From NCBI GenBank assembly GCA_964538575.1, contig CAZIGG010000040.1, positions 1 to 23,184 of the forward strand: 23,184 nt of DNA, written 5' to 3'. This document shows positions 7,961-14,448 of the stretch, piece after piece. The first letter of the stretch is position 1. Each line of letters starts with the position of its first letter. A program made the translations under genes and the position numbers. The stretch comes from UBA2336 sp964538575. Its GTDB lineage: Bacteria; Bacteroidota; Bacteroidia; Cytophagales; Cyclobacteriaceae. The notes beneath the pieces were generated by a model. The model made no database searches and had not been told where the DNA came from. It was given only the letters and a program-made list of their open reading frames with translations.

Positions 7961-8215
7961 TTACTTCAGCTTGTTAACAGCCTTTGCGAGCTTGGATTTC
8001 TGATTAGCGGCTTTTTTCCAGTGGATGACACCTTTCTTAGCCAGCTTGTCGATTTGCGCGGAAACGGTCTTTAATTGAGTTTCTGCTTCTGATTTACCGG
8101 TAACAGCCTTCAGGTTCTTTATAGCTGTACGGGTTGTTTTGTGCTGGTAGCGGTTTTTATCACGCTTTGCTGCGCTCGAACGGATTTTCTTTTCTGCTGA
8201 CTTGTGATTTGCCAT
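7961..8215 (-). CDS. rpsT: 30S ribosomal protein S20
   Basis: This 84-residue, strongly basic protein opens with MANHKSAEKKIRSSAAKRDK, the conserved S20 start, and ends with a lysine/alanine-rich helix (KKAANQKSKLAKAVNKLK). S20 binds the 16S rRNA early in 30S assembly. It is monocistronic: a -7 box lies 16-30 bases upstream and an intrinsic terminator lies just downstream. Confidence 0.97.
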   Translation of the reverse strand: MANHKSAEKKIRSSAAKRDKNRYQHKTTRTAIKNLKAVTGKSEAETQLKTVSAQIDKLAKKGVIHWKKAANQKSKLAKAVNKLK

Positions 8216-8237
8216 GGTTTCTTAGTAAAAAGGACTG

Positions 8238-8245
8238 CAAAGGTA
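8238..8245 (-). promoter_or_regulatory. Probable -7 box for rpsT (TACCTTTG)
   Basis: Leftward this reads TACCTTTG, an exact TAnnTTTG, predicting a start near 8231 and a leader of about 16 bases before the rpsT ATG at 8215. The -33 region falls inside the heptamer repeat at 8252-8286 and has no evident TTG. Confidence 0.55.
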
Positions 8246-8251
8246 TTAAAA

Positions 8252-8286
8252 GATTTCAGATTTCGGATTTCAGATTTGAGATTTTT
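8252..8286. repeat. Tandem heptamer repeat (GATTTCA)x5 between rpsT and the phospholipase gene
   Basis: Five consecutive 7-base units read gatttca, gatttcg, gatttca, gatttga, gattttt. They fill most of the 89-bp divergent spacer, directly upstream of the rpsT -7 box and 19 bases before the ATG of the rightward gene. Copy-number change by slippage would move upstream sequence relative to both promoters. Confidence 0.85.
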
Positions 8287-8304
8287 AGAATGGTATCTTA
8301 AGGT

Positions 8305-9273
8305 ATGCTAAAACGGCTTTTTTGCCTTTCTCTGCTGGCTTTTGCCGCACTTTTATCCGGTTCCTGGGGCTTCTATGCCCACCAGCAAATTAACCGGCTG
8401 GCGGTTTTTACGCTGCCGCCTGAAATGATCGGATTCTACAAAAAGAACATCCGCTATATCACCGAGGCGGCTGTCAACCCCGACCGCAGGCGGTACACCG
8501 TGGTGGATGAGGCTGCCCGCCATTACCTGGACATCGATCATTATGGCGACAGCGCCTTACAGAAAATGCCCCGCTACTGGAACGATGCTGTAGCGAAATA
8601 CACGGAAGATACCCTGAAAGCATACGGCATTGTTCCGTGGCACATCAATACAATGTATTACCGGCTTAAGGATGCATTTATGCTGAAAGATCCTTCTAAA
8701 ATACTTTATAACTCCGCTGACCTCGGGCATTACATAGCCGATGCGCATGTGCCATTGCATACGACCGAAAATTATAATGGTCAGCTTACCGGGCAGGATG
8801 GTATTCATGGCTTTTGGGAATCGCGTTTGCCGGAATTGTTTGCGAAGAATTACGACTTCTTTACAGGCAAGGCAGAATACATTAAAAATCCGCAATTAGC
8901 TGCCTGGAAAGCGGTTGAGGAATCTAACATTCATCTCGATTCGGTTCTGTTGCTCGAGAAACGATTAACCGAAAAGTTTGGCGAGAAGAAATTTTCATTC
9001 GAAACAAAAGGCAAGCAGACGATAAAAGTTTATTCAGTTGAATTTTCAACGGCTTATCACAATGCGTTATCCGGAATGGTTGAACAACGCATGCGCGATG
9101 CGATTAAAATGACAGGCGATTTCTGGTACACCGCCTGGGTAGATGCCGGTCAGCCGGATTTAAAAAGTTTAATCAACTACGTTCCGACAGAAGAAGAACT
9201 GGCAACGCGAAAGAAGGAACTTGAAGAATGGAAGGAGCAGCGTGTTAAGGCGCGAGCGGAGGCTGATAATTAG
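8305..9273 (+). CDS. Secreted zinc-dependent phospholipase C / S1-P1 nuclease-like hydrolase
   Basis: This 322-residue exported protein has a signal peptide ending at about residue 20, so the mature protein begins with W21. In this superfamily the N-terminal tryptophan itself binds zinc. The other ligands of the trinuclear zinc site line up: H26, D60, H73, then HYIADAHVPLH giving H142, D146 and H152, then HGFWE giving H168 and E172. Spacing (H-4-D-6-H, later H-4-E) and the final glutamate resemble B. cereus phospholipase C; S1/P1 nucleases have aspartate at that place. The substrate (phospholipid or nucleic acid) cannot be fixed from sequence. After about residue 280 there is a charged helical tail. 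It converges on the SRPBCC gene across a hairpin. Confidence 0.88.
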   Translation: MLKRLFCLSLLAFAALLSGSWGFYAHQQINRLAVFTLPPEMIGFYKKNIRYITEAAVNPDRRRYTVVDEAARHYLDIDHYGDSALQKMPRYWNDAVAKYTEDTLKAYGIVPWHINTMYYRLKDAFMLKDPSKILYNSADLGHYIADAHVPLHTTENYNGQLTGQDGIHGFWESRLPELFAKNYDFFTGKAEYIKNPQLAAWKAVEESNIHLDSVLLLEKRLTEKFGEKKFSFETKGKQTIKVYSVEFSTAYHNALSGMVEQRMRDAIKMTGDFWYTAWVDAGQPDLKSLINYVPTEEELATRKKELEEWKEQRVKARAEADN

Positions 9274-9305
9274 TTACAGGTTGCACGTAACCGGCAACCT
9301 GTAAC
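9273..9305. terminator. Hairpin between convergent genes, possible weak terminator
   Basis: A perfect 11-bp stem (9273-9283 with 9295-9305, GTTACAGGTTG/CAACCTGTAAC) encloses an 11-base loop and begins at the last base of the phospholipase stop codon. Neither side has a strong T-tract. The loop side shares the core GTTGCrCrTAACCG with the terminator at 10956-10994, so it may be a repeat copy used as a bidirectional end. Confidence 0.55.
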
Positions 9306-9317
9306 GGGTAACAGTTT

Positions 9318-10331
9318 CTATTGGATAGGATAATAAATCTCAGTCACCCACTTGGTGGTATCTTTTTCTGTCATCGGATCTGTAACATATGTCTCCCATG
9401 GATTACCGGCCATCGCCAAATTTTTGGACATGATATACTCATTAATCTCTATGTGGGCATTCATCAGCCCTGCGTAATCTCCTTTGTGAACGGCTTTAAC
9501 AGCTTTGCCAGCCGGCACTTGTTGAATTTTGTATTTAGCCGGAACTTTTGCATCAGCCGCCACCGGGAATGCACAAATCATTTCCGTCTGCTTAGCTGCT
9601 TCATCCCATTTCGTTACCAGGCAAAATGCCGGCCCGGTAATCTGGGTTTTTGCTTTGGCAACATCAGCGGCAAGCTGTCCGTATGATTTTTCCATTACAG
9701 CACTCATGGCTTTTTCATCTTCGGTATTTAGCGTTCCGGTAGGGATGCCGATATAATGGATAACCGGTGTAGTGGTTTCGCTGATATCCGATTTAAACTT
9801 CGGTTTCGCTTCTGCGCGTTCTTTTATCCTGGCCAAACCAAAATCAAAAGCCTTTTCAAGTTCACTCTTCAGAAACAGTACACCCAGCCACCGACTAAGT
9901 ACATTCATCCCGTGATCAAAAGTAAAATCCATGGTAGCTTTTGTGCCTTCGCCTTCGGGCTCAACAGTGTATAACCCTTTACCAATACCGCTACCGGTAA
10001 ATTCAATGTCGCTGGCTACCGATTTATCCGGAATACTTTCCGTAATGGTAATCTTTCCTTTGCCTGTATTTTTTCCGTCCCAGGAGTACGTTGCTCCTGT
10101 GCCCTCGGTTTTGTCACCGTAGGTAAGCGTCATTTCACCAGGCTTTTCAAGCGTGTTCCAGTATTGCCACTCCTGCCATTTTTTGAGATCGTTAAATTCG
10201 TCAAAAACATTTTCTACCGGAGCGTTCACGGAGATGCTTCGGGATACTTCCATTTTGCCTGGGAGCAGCAAGCCCACCAGCAACAAGGCCACAATCAGAA
10301 CGGCCAGACCGATTAAGATTTTCTTTAGCAT
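9318..10331 (-). CDS. Membrane-anchored SRPBCC plus GyrI-like effector-binding protein
   Basis: The 337-residue protein has an N-terminal membrane segment (about 4-24) followed by two ligand-binding modules. Residues about 28-170 are an SRPBCC/polyketide-cyclase-like domain (SISVNAPVENVFDEFNDLKK, WQEWQYWN, a GTGATYSWDG turn). Residues about 185-337 are a GyrI-like (AraC effector-binding) domain, with AFPVAADAKVPAKYKIQQVP, AVKAVHKGDYAGL and a final WVTEIYYPIQ. Both folds bind small hydrophobic or cationic ligands. There is no DNA-binding domain, so it is not a transcription factor; a role as a cell-envelope ligand sensor or carrier is an inference. This fusion is seen repeatedly in Bacteroidota. 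Confidence 0.85.
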   Translation of the reverse strand: MLKKILIGLAVLIVALLLVGLLLPGKMEVSRSISVNAPVENVFDEFNDLKKWQEWQYWNTLEKPGEMTLTYGDKTEGTGATYSWDGKNTGKGKITITESIPDKSVASDIEFTGSGIGKGLYTVEPEGEGTKATMDFTFDHGMNVLSRWLGVLFLKSELEKAFDFGLARIKERAEAKPKFKSDISETTTPVIHYIGIPTGTLNTEDEKAMSAVMEKSYGQLAADVAKAKTQITGPAFCLVTKWDEAAKQTEMICAFPVAADAKVPAKYKIQQVPAGKAVKAVHKGDYAGLMNAHIEINEYIMSKNLAMAGNPWETYVTDPMTEKDTTKWVTEIYYPIQ

Positions 10332-10469
10332 ATTGATCAGAGTTTGGGTTTACGTGTTTTTAAAGCACTTTTTGTGTTGTGGAGACTAAATTATGAAAAA
10401 ATATCCCTTTCAAACGATTGAAATTATGTGAGGAAATTGTAAAATTTAAGGAAACTAAAACCCTAAGCC
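10332..10469. other. Divergent intergenic region, nothing clear
   Basis: These 138 AT-rich bases separate the SRPBCC-GyrI gene (leftward) from the DUF4199 gene (rightward) and must hold both promoters. I found no exact TAnnTTTG on either strand and no strong hairpin. Confidence 0.6.
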
Positions 10470-10928
10470 ATGATAATTTTCAACGATCCCAAGAGAATCC
10501 CCGAGGATTACGGCATCCGGATAGCCATTGGTGTTATTGCCTTTTTCCTGTTGATGAAATTTGCGGGATTTTTTCATGTGGTTGAACTCAGGATGCTCAA
10601 CATCTTTATCCTGGTTGCGGGGATTTTTCTGGCGTTAAAAAAATTCAAAGACACACACGGGAGTCACATTAATTATTTCCGGGCATTGATAGTGGGGGTA
10701 GTTACGGGCGCTGTCGGGTCTATCCTTTTTGCGATCTTCCTGTTCATCTACGTTCATATCGATACGGATTTCATGATCTGGCTTCAGCAAAACGAACCCA
10801 TGGGCAGGTTTCTGAATCCGTACATTGTATCGTTCATTGTTGCATTGGAAGGATTGTTCTCGGGCCTGCTGGTAACCTTTGTGCTGATCAATTATTTACA
10901 AACTGACGAGCCTACCGAAACAACCTGA
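10470..10928 (+). CDS. DUF4199-type integral membrane protein
   Basis: This 152-residue protein has four hydrophobic segments at about 17-35, 41-56, 67-92 and 111-140. The central INYFRALIVGVVTGAVGSI and IFLFIYVHIDTDFM resemble the DUF4199 family, common in Bacteroidota and without known function. There is no signal peptide beyond the first membrane helix. It is followed by an intrinsic terminator at 10956-10994 and appears monocistronic. The family call rests on the general pattern rather than on a diagnostic motif. Confidence 0.7.
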   Translation: MIIFNDPKRIPEDYGIRIAIGVIAFFLLMKFAGFFHVVELRMLNIFILVAGIFLALKKFKDTHGSHINYFRALIVGVVTGAVGSILFAIFLFIYVHIDTDFMIWLQQNEPMGRFLNPYIVSFIVALEGLFSGLLVTFVLINYLQTDEPTETT

Positions 10929-10955
10929 AAAATCTGATCTGTTAAGAAATACTAC

Positions 10956-10994
10956 GAACCTGTTGCGCATAACCGTAACAGGTTCTTTATTTTT
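10956..10994 (+). terminator. Intrinsic terminator of the DUF4199 gene
   Basis: GAACCTGTT and AACAGGTTC (10956-10964 with 10977-10985) form a perfect 9-bp stem with a 12-base loop, followed at once by TTTATTTTT. The stem begins 28 bases after the upstream stop. The T-tract coincides with a -7 promoter box for the next gene. Confidence 0.85.
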
Positions 10995-10995
10995 G
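10988..10995 (+). promoter_or_regulatory. Possible -7 box for the aminopeptidase P gene (TATTTTTG)
   Basis: TATTTTTG matches TAnnTTTG exactly. A TTG at 10963-10965 lies 22 bases upstream, slightly more than the usual 19-21. It predicts a start near 11002, about nine bases before the ATG at 11011. The box is made of the preceding terminator's T-tract. Confidence 0.5.
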
Positions 10996-11010
10996 GGAAA
11001 ATTCACGCGC

Positions 11011-12309
11011 ATGCGCTACAGGCAAATCAGTAAGTCATTTTACATCAACAACCGGAAACGGCTGGTGAATGAACTGCAACCCGGTTCGGTAACGGTTTTC
11101 AATTCAAACGATATTATGCCCACCAACGCAGACGGCACCATGCGTTTCCGGCAGAACAATGATTTGTTTTACCTGACGGGTGTTGACCAGGAAGAAACTA
11201 TTTTAATGCTGTTCCCCGATCACCCCGACAAAAAATTCCGCGAAGTTCTTTTTTTACGCGAGACCAGCGAACTGATCGCAACCTGGGAAGGCCATAAGCT
11301 CACGAAAGACGAAGCGAAAGCGTTAAGCGGTATTGAAACTGTTCTCTGGACGTCTGATTTTCAGCGTGTGCTGAATACAGCCTTAACCATGGGCGGGGCA
11401 GAATTTGTTTACCTCAACACGAACGAGCATTACCGTGCGGAGGTGGCCGTTGAAACCCGCGATTCACGATTTATTTCATGGTGTAAGGAAAAATACCCGC
11501 TTCATAAATATGAGCGTATCGCACCAATCATGTCGAAATTGCGGGCGATCAAATCGAAAGAGGAAATTGACCAGATGCAGGTTGCGTGCGACATAACCAA
11601 TAGCGCCTTCAGGCGCATACTGAAATTTGTAAAGCCGGGCGTTAAGGAATATGAAATTGAAGCAGAGTTCATTCATGAATTTTTGAGGAAAGGATCAAGA
11701 GGCTTTGCGTATGAACCCATCATTGCCAGCGGTGCAAACTCGTGCGTGCTGCATTATATCGAAAATAATAAAGACTGTAAAGCGGGAGATGTGTTGCTGC
11801 TGGATGTTGGCGCAGAGTACGGAAATTACAATGCCGACATGACGCGCACCATTCCGGTAAGCGGCAAGTTTACGAAACGACAGAAAGATGTTTATAATGC
11901 GGTGCTTCGGATCAAGCGGGCAGCCATGAAGCTGCTTAAGCCGGGTGAGGAATATTTTGAGTATCACAAGGAAGTTCAGAAGATCACCGAAAGCGAGTTG
12001 ATTAAGCTGAAGCTGATTGATAAAACCGGTTTGAAAAAGCAGAATCCGGCAAACCCTTTATTTATGAAATACTTTATGCATGGGACAGGCCATCACCTGG
12101 GGTTGGATGTGCATGACACCGGGAATATGTACAGCAAAATGCAGGCAGGAATGGTGTGGACGGTAGAACCGGGCATTTACATAAAAGAAGAAGGGCTGGG
12201 CATTCGCCTTGAAAACAATGTGGTGATTGAAAAGAAAGGAGTAAAAGATCTCATGAAGAATATTCCGGTTGAGGCGGAGGAGATTGAAGATTTGATGAAT
12301 TCAAAATGA
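11011..12309 (+). CDS. pepP: Xaa-Pro aminopeptidase (aminopeptidase P, M24B)
   Basis: The enzyme removes N-terminal residues preceding proline, using a dinuclear metal centre. With the ATG at 11011 it has 432 residues: an N-terminal non-catalytic AMP_N domain (about 1-165) and a C-terminal pitta-bread domain. The five expected metal ligands are present: D265 and D276 (LLLDVGAEYGNYNADMTRT), H361 (HGTGHHLGLDVHD), E386 (VEPGIY) and E401 (RLENN). An upstream TTG start at 10963 is rejected because it lies inside the terminator stem and upstream of the -7 box. The last four bases overlap the ATG of the ridA-like gene (ATGA), indicating coupled translation. No signal peptide is seen, so it is cytoplasmic. 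Confidence 0.93.
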   Translation: MRYRQISKSFYINNRKRLVNELQPGSVTVFNSNDIMPTNADGTMRFRQNNDLFYLTGVDQEETILMLFPDHPDKKFREVLFLRETSELIATWEGHKLTKDEAKALSGIETVLWTSDFQRVLNTALTMGGAEFVYLNTNEHYRAEVAVETRDSRFISWCKEKYPLHKYERIAPIMSKLRAIKSKEEIDQMQVACDITNSAFRRILKFVKPGVKEYEIEAEFIHEFLRKGSRGFAYEPIIASGANSCVLHYIENNKDCKAGDVLLLDVGAEYGNYNADMTRTIPVSGKFTKRQKDVYNAVLRIKRAAMKLLKPGEEYFEYHKEVQKITESELIKLKLIDKTGLKKQNPANPLFMKYFMHGTGHHLGLDVHDTGNMYSKMQAGMVWTVEPGIYIKEEGLGIRLENNVVIEKKGVKDLMKNIPVEAEEIEDLMNSK

Positions 12310-12719
12310 GCGATAAGATCGATTCCGATAAAGCCCCGGAACCCGTTGGCGCTTACCCGCACGCCAGGCGTGTGGGTGATTTACTTTTTCTCAGCGGTGT
12401 TGGCCCCCGCAAGCGCGGCTCAAAGGAAATTCCAGGCGTAACGCTGGATGATAAAGGCAATATTGTTTCGTATGATATTGAACAACAATGCCACTCAGTT
12501 TTTCAGAATGTGCGGTTTGTGCTGGAGGCTTCAGGGTCGAAATGGGAGAACCTGGTGGATGTAACCGTATTTCTTACGAACATGAAAAAGGATTTCCCGG
12601 TCTTTAATAAGATTTATGCGGAGTATTTTAAGGAAAACCAGCCCTGCCGCACGACCATAGAAATCAATGCGTTACCAACACCGATTGCAATTGAATTGAA
12701 ATGCATTGCAACGGTGTAA
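12306..12719 (+). CDS. RidA-family deaminase, possibly 2-aminomuconate deaminase-like
   Basis: This 137-residue protein belongs to the YjgF/YER057c/UK114 (RidA) family: a short N-terminal strand, GDLLFLSGVGPRKRG, a central helix SVFQNVRFVLEASGSKWENL, VDVTVFLTNMKKDFPVFNKI, and the C-terminal PCRTTIEINALP bearing the conserved arginine that binds the substrate carboxylate. RidA proteins hydrolyse reactive enamines or imines. The EPVGAYPHARRVGDLLFLSG start resembles, from memory, proteins annotated as 2-aminomuconate deaminase in aromatic degradation, but no other gene of that pathway is nearby. It overlaps the aminopeptidase gene by four bases. Its last codons contain a 14-bp sequence repeated at 12975-12988. 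Confidence 0.88.
   Translation: MSDKIDSDKAPEPVGAYPHARRVGDLLFLSGVGPRKRGSKEIPGVTLDDKGNIVSYDIEQQCHSVFQNVRFVLEASGSKWENLVDVTVFLTNMKKDFPVFNKIYAEYFKENQPCRTTIEINALPTPIAIELKCIATV
12702..12715. repeat. Direct repeat, copy 1 (tgcattgcaacggt)
   Basis: This 14-base exact repeat lies in the last codons of the ridA-like gene, where it encodes CIATV. Its second copy is at 12975-12988, again in a frame that reads CIATV. Confidence 0.9.
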
Positions 12720-12872
12720 AATTAAAACCGGCCACGACTTGAATTGTATTTTAAAGGTTGAAAAATTGATTTTCAAAAGGTGGGCTGACAGACTTTAAAA
12801 AGTGTTAACTCAAGAGCTGAAGATTTTTTTTACATTAAATCCATTAAATTGTGTTATTAGTAACCCTCTTTT
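12720..12872. other. AT-rich spacer after ridA
   Basis: Together with the small ORF that follows, this forms a 305-base gap between recognised genes. It is visibly AT-richer than its surroundings. It holds one weak A/T hairpin (TTGAAAA/TTTTCAA at 12758-12776, no T-tract after it). I see no RNA gene or clear promoter. Confidence 0.6.
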
Positions 12873-13022
12873 ATGAGCCAAATCAACATTACGAACAGTA
12901 CAATTACGTATAAACATCAGGTCATTAAAACAGCCAACATCAGTTCAATTGATTTTGCCAATATTAATTCGGATTGCATTGCAACGGTTCAGGAGATTCG
13001 TTTAAATATTTTATATCTTTGA
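12873..13022 (+). CDS. Small 49-residue ORF, weakly DUF6232-like, perhaps a remnant
   Basis: An ATG at 12873 opens a 49-codon frame that ends with TGA two bases before the uma2 ATG. The product begins MSQINITNSTITYKHQVIKT and continues ANISSIDFANI. The pattern of a strand, a T/S-rich turn, TY and then xxIxSI recalls the N-terminal part of DUF6232-type proteins, but the frame stops long before a complete domain. The second half contains CIATV, shared with the end of ridA through the 14-bp repeat. It may be a truncated accessory gene, a leader peptide coupled to uma2, or non-coding. I hold the family link as weak. Confidence 0.35.
   Translation: MSQINITNSTITYKHQVIKTANISSIDFANINSDCIATVQEIRLNILYL
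12975..12988. repeat. Direct repeat, copy 2 (tgcattgcaacggt)
   Basis: Identical to 12702-12715, offset by 273 bases (91 codons exactly). Together they bracket the AT-rich segment, as expected for an insertion with target duplication or a microhomology-mediated rearrangement. Confidence 0.9.
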
Positions 13023-13024
13023 GT

Positions 13025-13606
13025 ATGGATCTGATTGTGCTAAAAGATGAATTTACTTCACGATTAAGTGACGAACAGTTTTTTTGGTTTTGCCAACAGA
13101 ATAAGGATTTGCGCATTGAGCGAAATGATAACCTTGAAATCATAATTATGTCACCGGTCACTACCCGGTCTGGAAACCAAAGCGGGGAAATATTCCGGCA
13201 ATTGGCGAACTGGGCAATTTTAACTAAAACAGGAATTCATTTCGACTCGTCTACGGGATTTACATTGCCCGATAATTCCGTGTTTTCACCAGACGCATCA
13301 TGGGTGTCAAATGAAAAATGGAATAGTCTTCCTGATGATGAAAAGGATCGTTTTGCCCGGGTGTGCCCGGAGTTTGTTATTGAAGTCCGGTCAAAGTCGG
13401 ATACTACAAATGATTTAAAACGAAAAATGGCGCAATGGATCAAAAATGGTGCGCAGCTTGCCTGGCTGGTTGATCCAAAAGAATTGACAACCTATTTATT
13501 CTTCCCCGACAAGCCCATGGAAATAATAACAGGTTTTGATAAAAAGATAATTGGTGAAGGTCCTGTAGCAGGATTTGTTTTGGATCTCTCTTTAATCAAG
13601 CTATAA
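13025..13606 (+). CDS. Uma2-family (DUF820) putative endonuclease
   Basis: This 193-residue protein fits the Uma2/DUF820 family of PD-(D/E)XK-fold proteins. It has an N-terminal LIVLKDEFTSRLSDEQFFWF, then NLEIIIMSPVTTRSGNQSGE (the usual MSP segment), a SPDASWVS motif with the candidate acidic metal ligand, and PEFVIEVRSKSD containing the E-x-x-x-K-like element, then LKRKMAQWIKNGAQLAWLVD. Uma2 genes are abundant in cyanobacteria and scattered elsewhere, often in variable copy number; their target is unknown. The chosen start, MDLIVL, is family-like; an upstream non-ATG extension (GSGDSFKYFISL) is not. It converges on the IscA-type gene with a 23-base gap and sits in the AT-rich patch. Confidence 0.85.
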   Translation: MDLIVLKDEFTSRLSDEQFFWFCQQNKDLRIERNDNLEIIIMSPVTTRSGNQSGEIFRQLANWAILTKTGIHFDSSTGFTLPDNSVFSPDASWVSNEKWNSLPDDEKDRFARVCPEFVIEVRSKSDTTNDLKRKMAQWIKNGAQLAWLVDPKELTTYLFFPDKPMEIITGFDKKIIGEGPVAGFVLDLSLIKL

Positions 13607-13629
13607 AAATTTCTGACCCTCTTAATGAG

Positions 13630-13959
13630 CTAAACCGAGAAGCTCTCACCGCATCCGCAGGTGCGCGATGCATTCGGGTTGATGAATTGAAAGCCTTTAC
13701 CGTTCAGGCCATCTGAAAAATCCAGCACAGTACCCAGCAGGTATAGCAAGCTCTTTTTATCCACCAGGATTTTTACGCCCTTGTCTTCAAACACCTGGTC
13801 GGCCGGGTTGATCTTATCATCAAAATCCAAGTCGTACATCAGGCCTGAACAGCCGCCACCTTTCACAGACACGCGAACGTTATGACTTGCGGGTGTGCGG
13901 CCTTCTACGTGAAGAAGCTCGCCTATTTTGTCTTTTGCCTTATCGGTTACAGTGATCAT
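13630..13959 (-). CDS. HesB/IscA-type iron-sulfur cluster assembly protein
   Basis: This 109-residue A-type Fe-S carrier has the conserved cysteines C37 (KGGGCSGLMYDL), C101 and C103 (SRTCGCGESFSV), which hold the cluster or iron. The core ITVTDKAKDKIGELL start and GKGFQFINPNAS near the end are typical of the IscA/SufA/ErpA family. It accepts and delivers Fe-S clusters in the cytoplasm. Which subtype it is cannot be decided, since no isc or suf genes are nearby. It starts four bases after the stop of the unknown gene upstream and is probably co-transcribed with it. Confidence 0.93.
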   Translation of the reverse strand: MITVTDKAKDKIGELLHVEGRTPASHNVRVSVKGGGCSGLMYDLDFDDKINPADQVFEDKGVKILVDKKSLLYLLGTVLDFSDGLNGKGFQFINPNASRTCGCGESFSV

Positions 13960-13963
13960 AATC

Positions 13964-14374
13964 TTATGAAATCGGATTCAATACAACACTAAAAACGGTA
14001 ATGGTGTTCATGTCGCGGCCATAATATAATTTCTGCAACGCATCCATAATATTACCGGCTTTAAAGTAGGAGGTATGCAGCTCTTTATCTCCTTTTGCTA
14101 CCCATTGGATGGTGTAGCTGTTTTCTTTCTCTTTATAGTTCTGTACATAGCTCAGCATTTTACGGAGCGAGTCGAGTTTATCCGTTCCGGTTTCGGAGTG
14201 GAACAAAAACGCCTGCTTGTGCCGCGGGTTAACCGTAATCAGGTCGAGCTTAACCTTGCCGTCTGCGGGGGCATATTCGAAGACTAAATCCGAGGTTCTT
14301 GTTCCCAGGTAGTCTTTAATCTCCTGCTGGATGCGGGCTGCTTCTACGTGTATTTCGCTGCTTGTTTCGATCAT
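13964..14374 (-). CDS. Conserved-looking hypothetical protein upstream of the Fe-S carrier gene
   Basis: I do not recognise this 136-residue protein. It has no signal peptide, membrane segment or cysteine. It starts with a helix (SSEIHVEAARIQQEIKDYL), then alternating strands (DLVFEYAP, KVKLDLITVNP, KQAFLFHSE, YTIQWVAKG) and an ending TITVFSVVLNPIS, suggesting a small alpha/beta domain. It is tightly linked to the IscA-type gene (four-base gap), so it may act with it in cluster delivery, or simply share its transcript. A -7 box at 14435-14442 could drive the pair. Confidence 0.8.
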   Translation of the reverse strand: MIETSSEIHVEAARIQQEIKDYLGTRTSDLVFEYAPADGKVKLDLITVNPRHKQAFLFHSETGTDKLDSLRKMLSYVQNYKEKENSYTIQWVAKGDKELHTSYFKAGNIMDALQKLYYGRDMNTITVFSVVLNPIS

Positions 14375-14434
14375 TTTAGCACAGATTCAAGGGATGAAAC
14401 TTTCATTACCATCAAAAAGTTCTCAATTTCCTGA

Positions 14435-14442
14435 CAAATTTA
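14435..14442 (-). promoter_or_regulatory. Possible -7 box for the hypothetical/IscA pair (TAAATTTG)
   Basis: Leftward this reads TAAATTTG, an exact TAnnTTTG. It would start transcription near 14428, about 54 bases before the ATG at 14374. No clear -33 TTG is seen, and the sequence is AT-rich, so chance is possible. Confidence 0.35.
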
Positions 14443-14448
14443 GCAATT

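Noticed and set aside
8252..8286. Tandem units taken as a CRISPR-like array
   Set aside because: Units are 7 bases, adjacent and without spacers; this is a simple tandem repeat.
10963..11010. Longer TTG start for aminopeptidase P
   Set aside because: The extension lies inside the upstream terminator and ahead of the -7 box, and the residues it adds are not family-like.
12306..12719. Aromatic degradation pathway suggested by the 2-aminomuconate deaminase-like RidA
   Set aside because: No other gene of kynurenine or aminophenol degradation is in the window, and the family is broad.
13014..13021. TATCTTTG as a -7 box for uma2
   Set aside because: The match ends three bases before the ATG, which would put the transcription start after the start codon, so it is probably chance.
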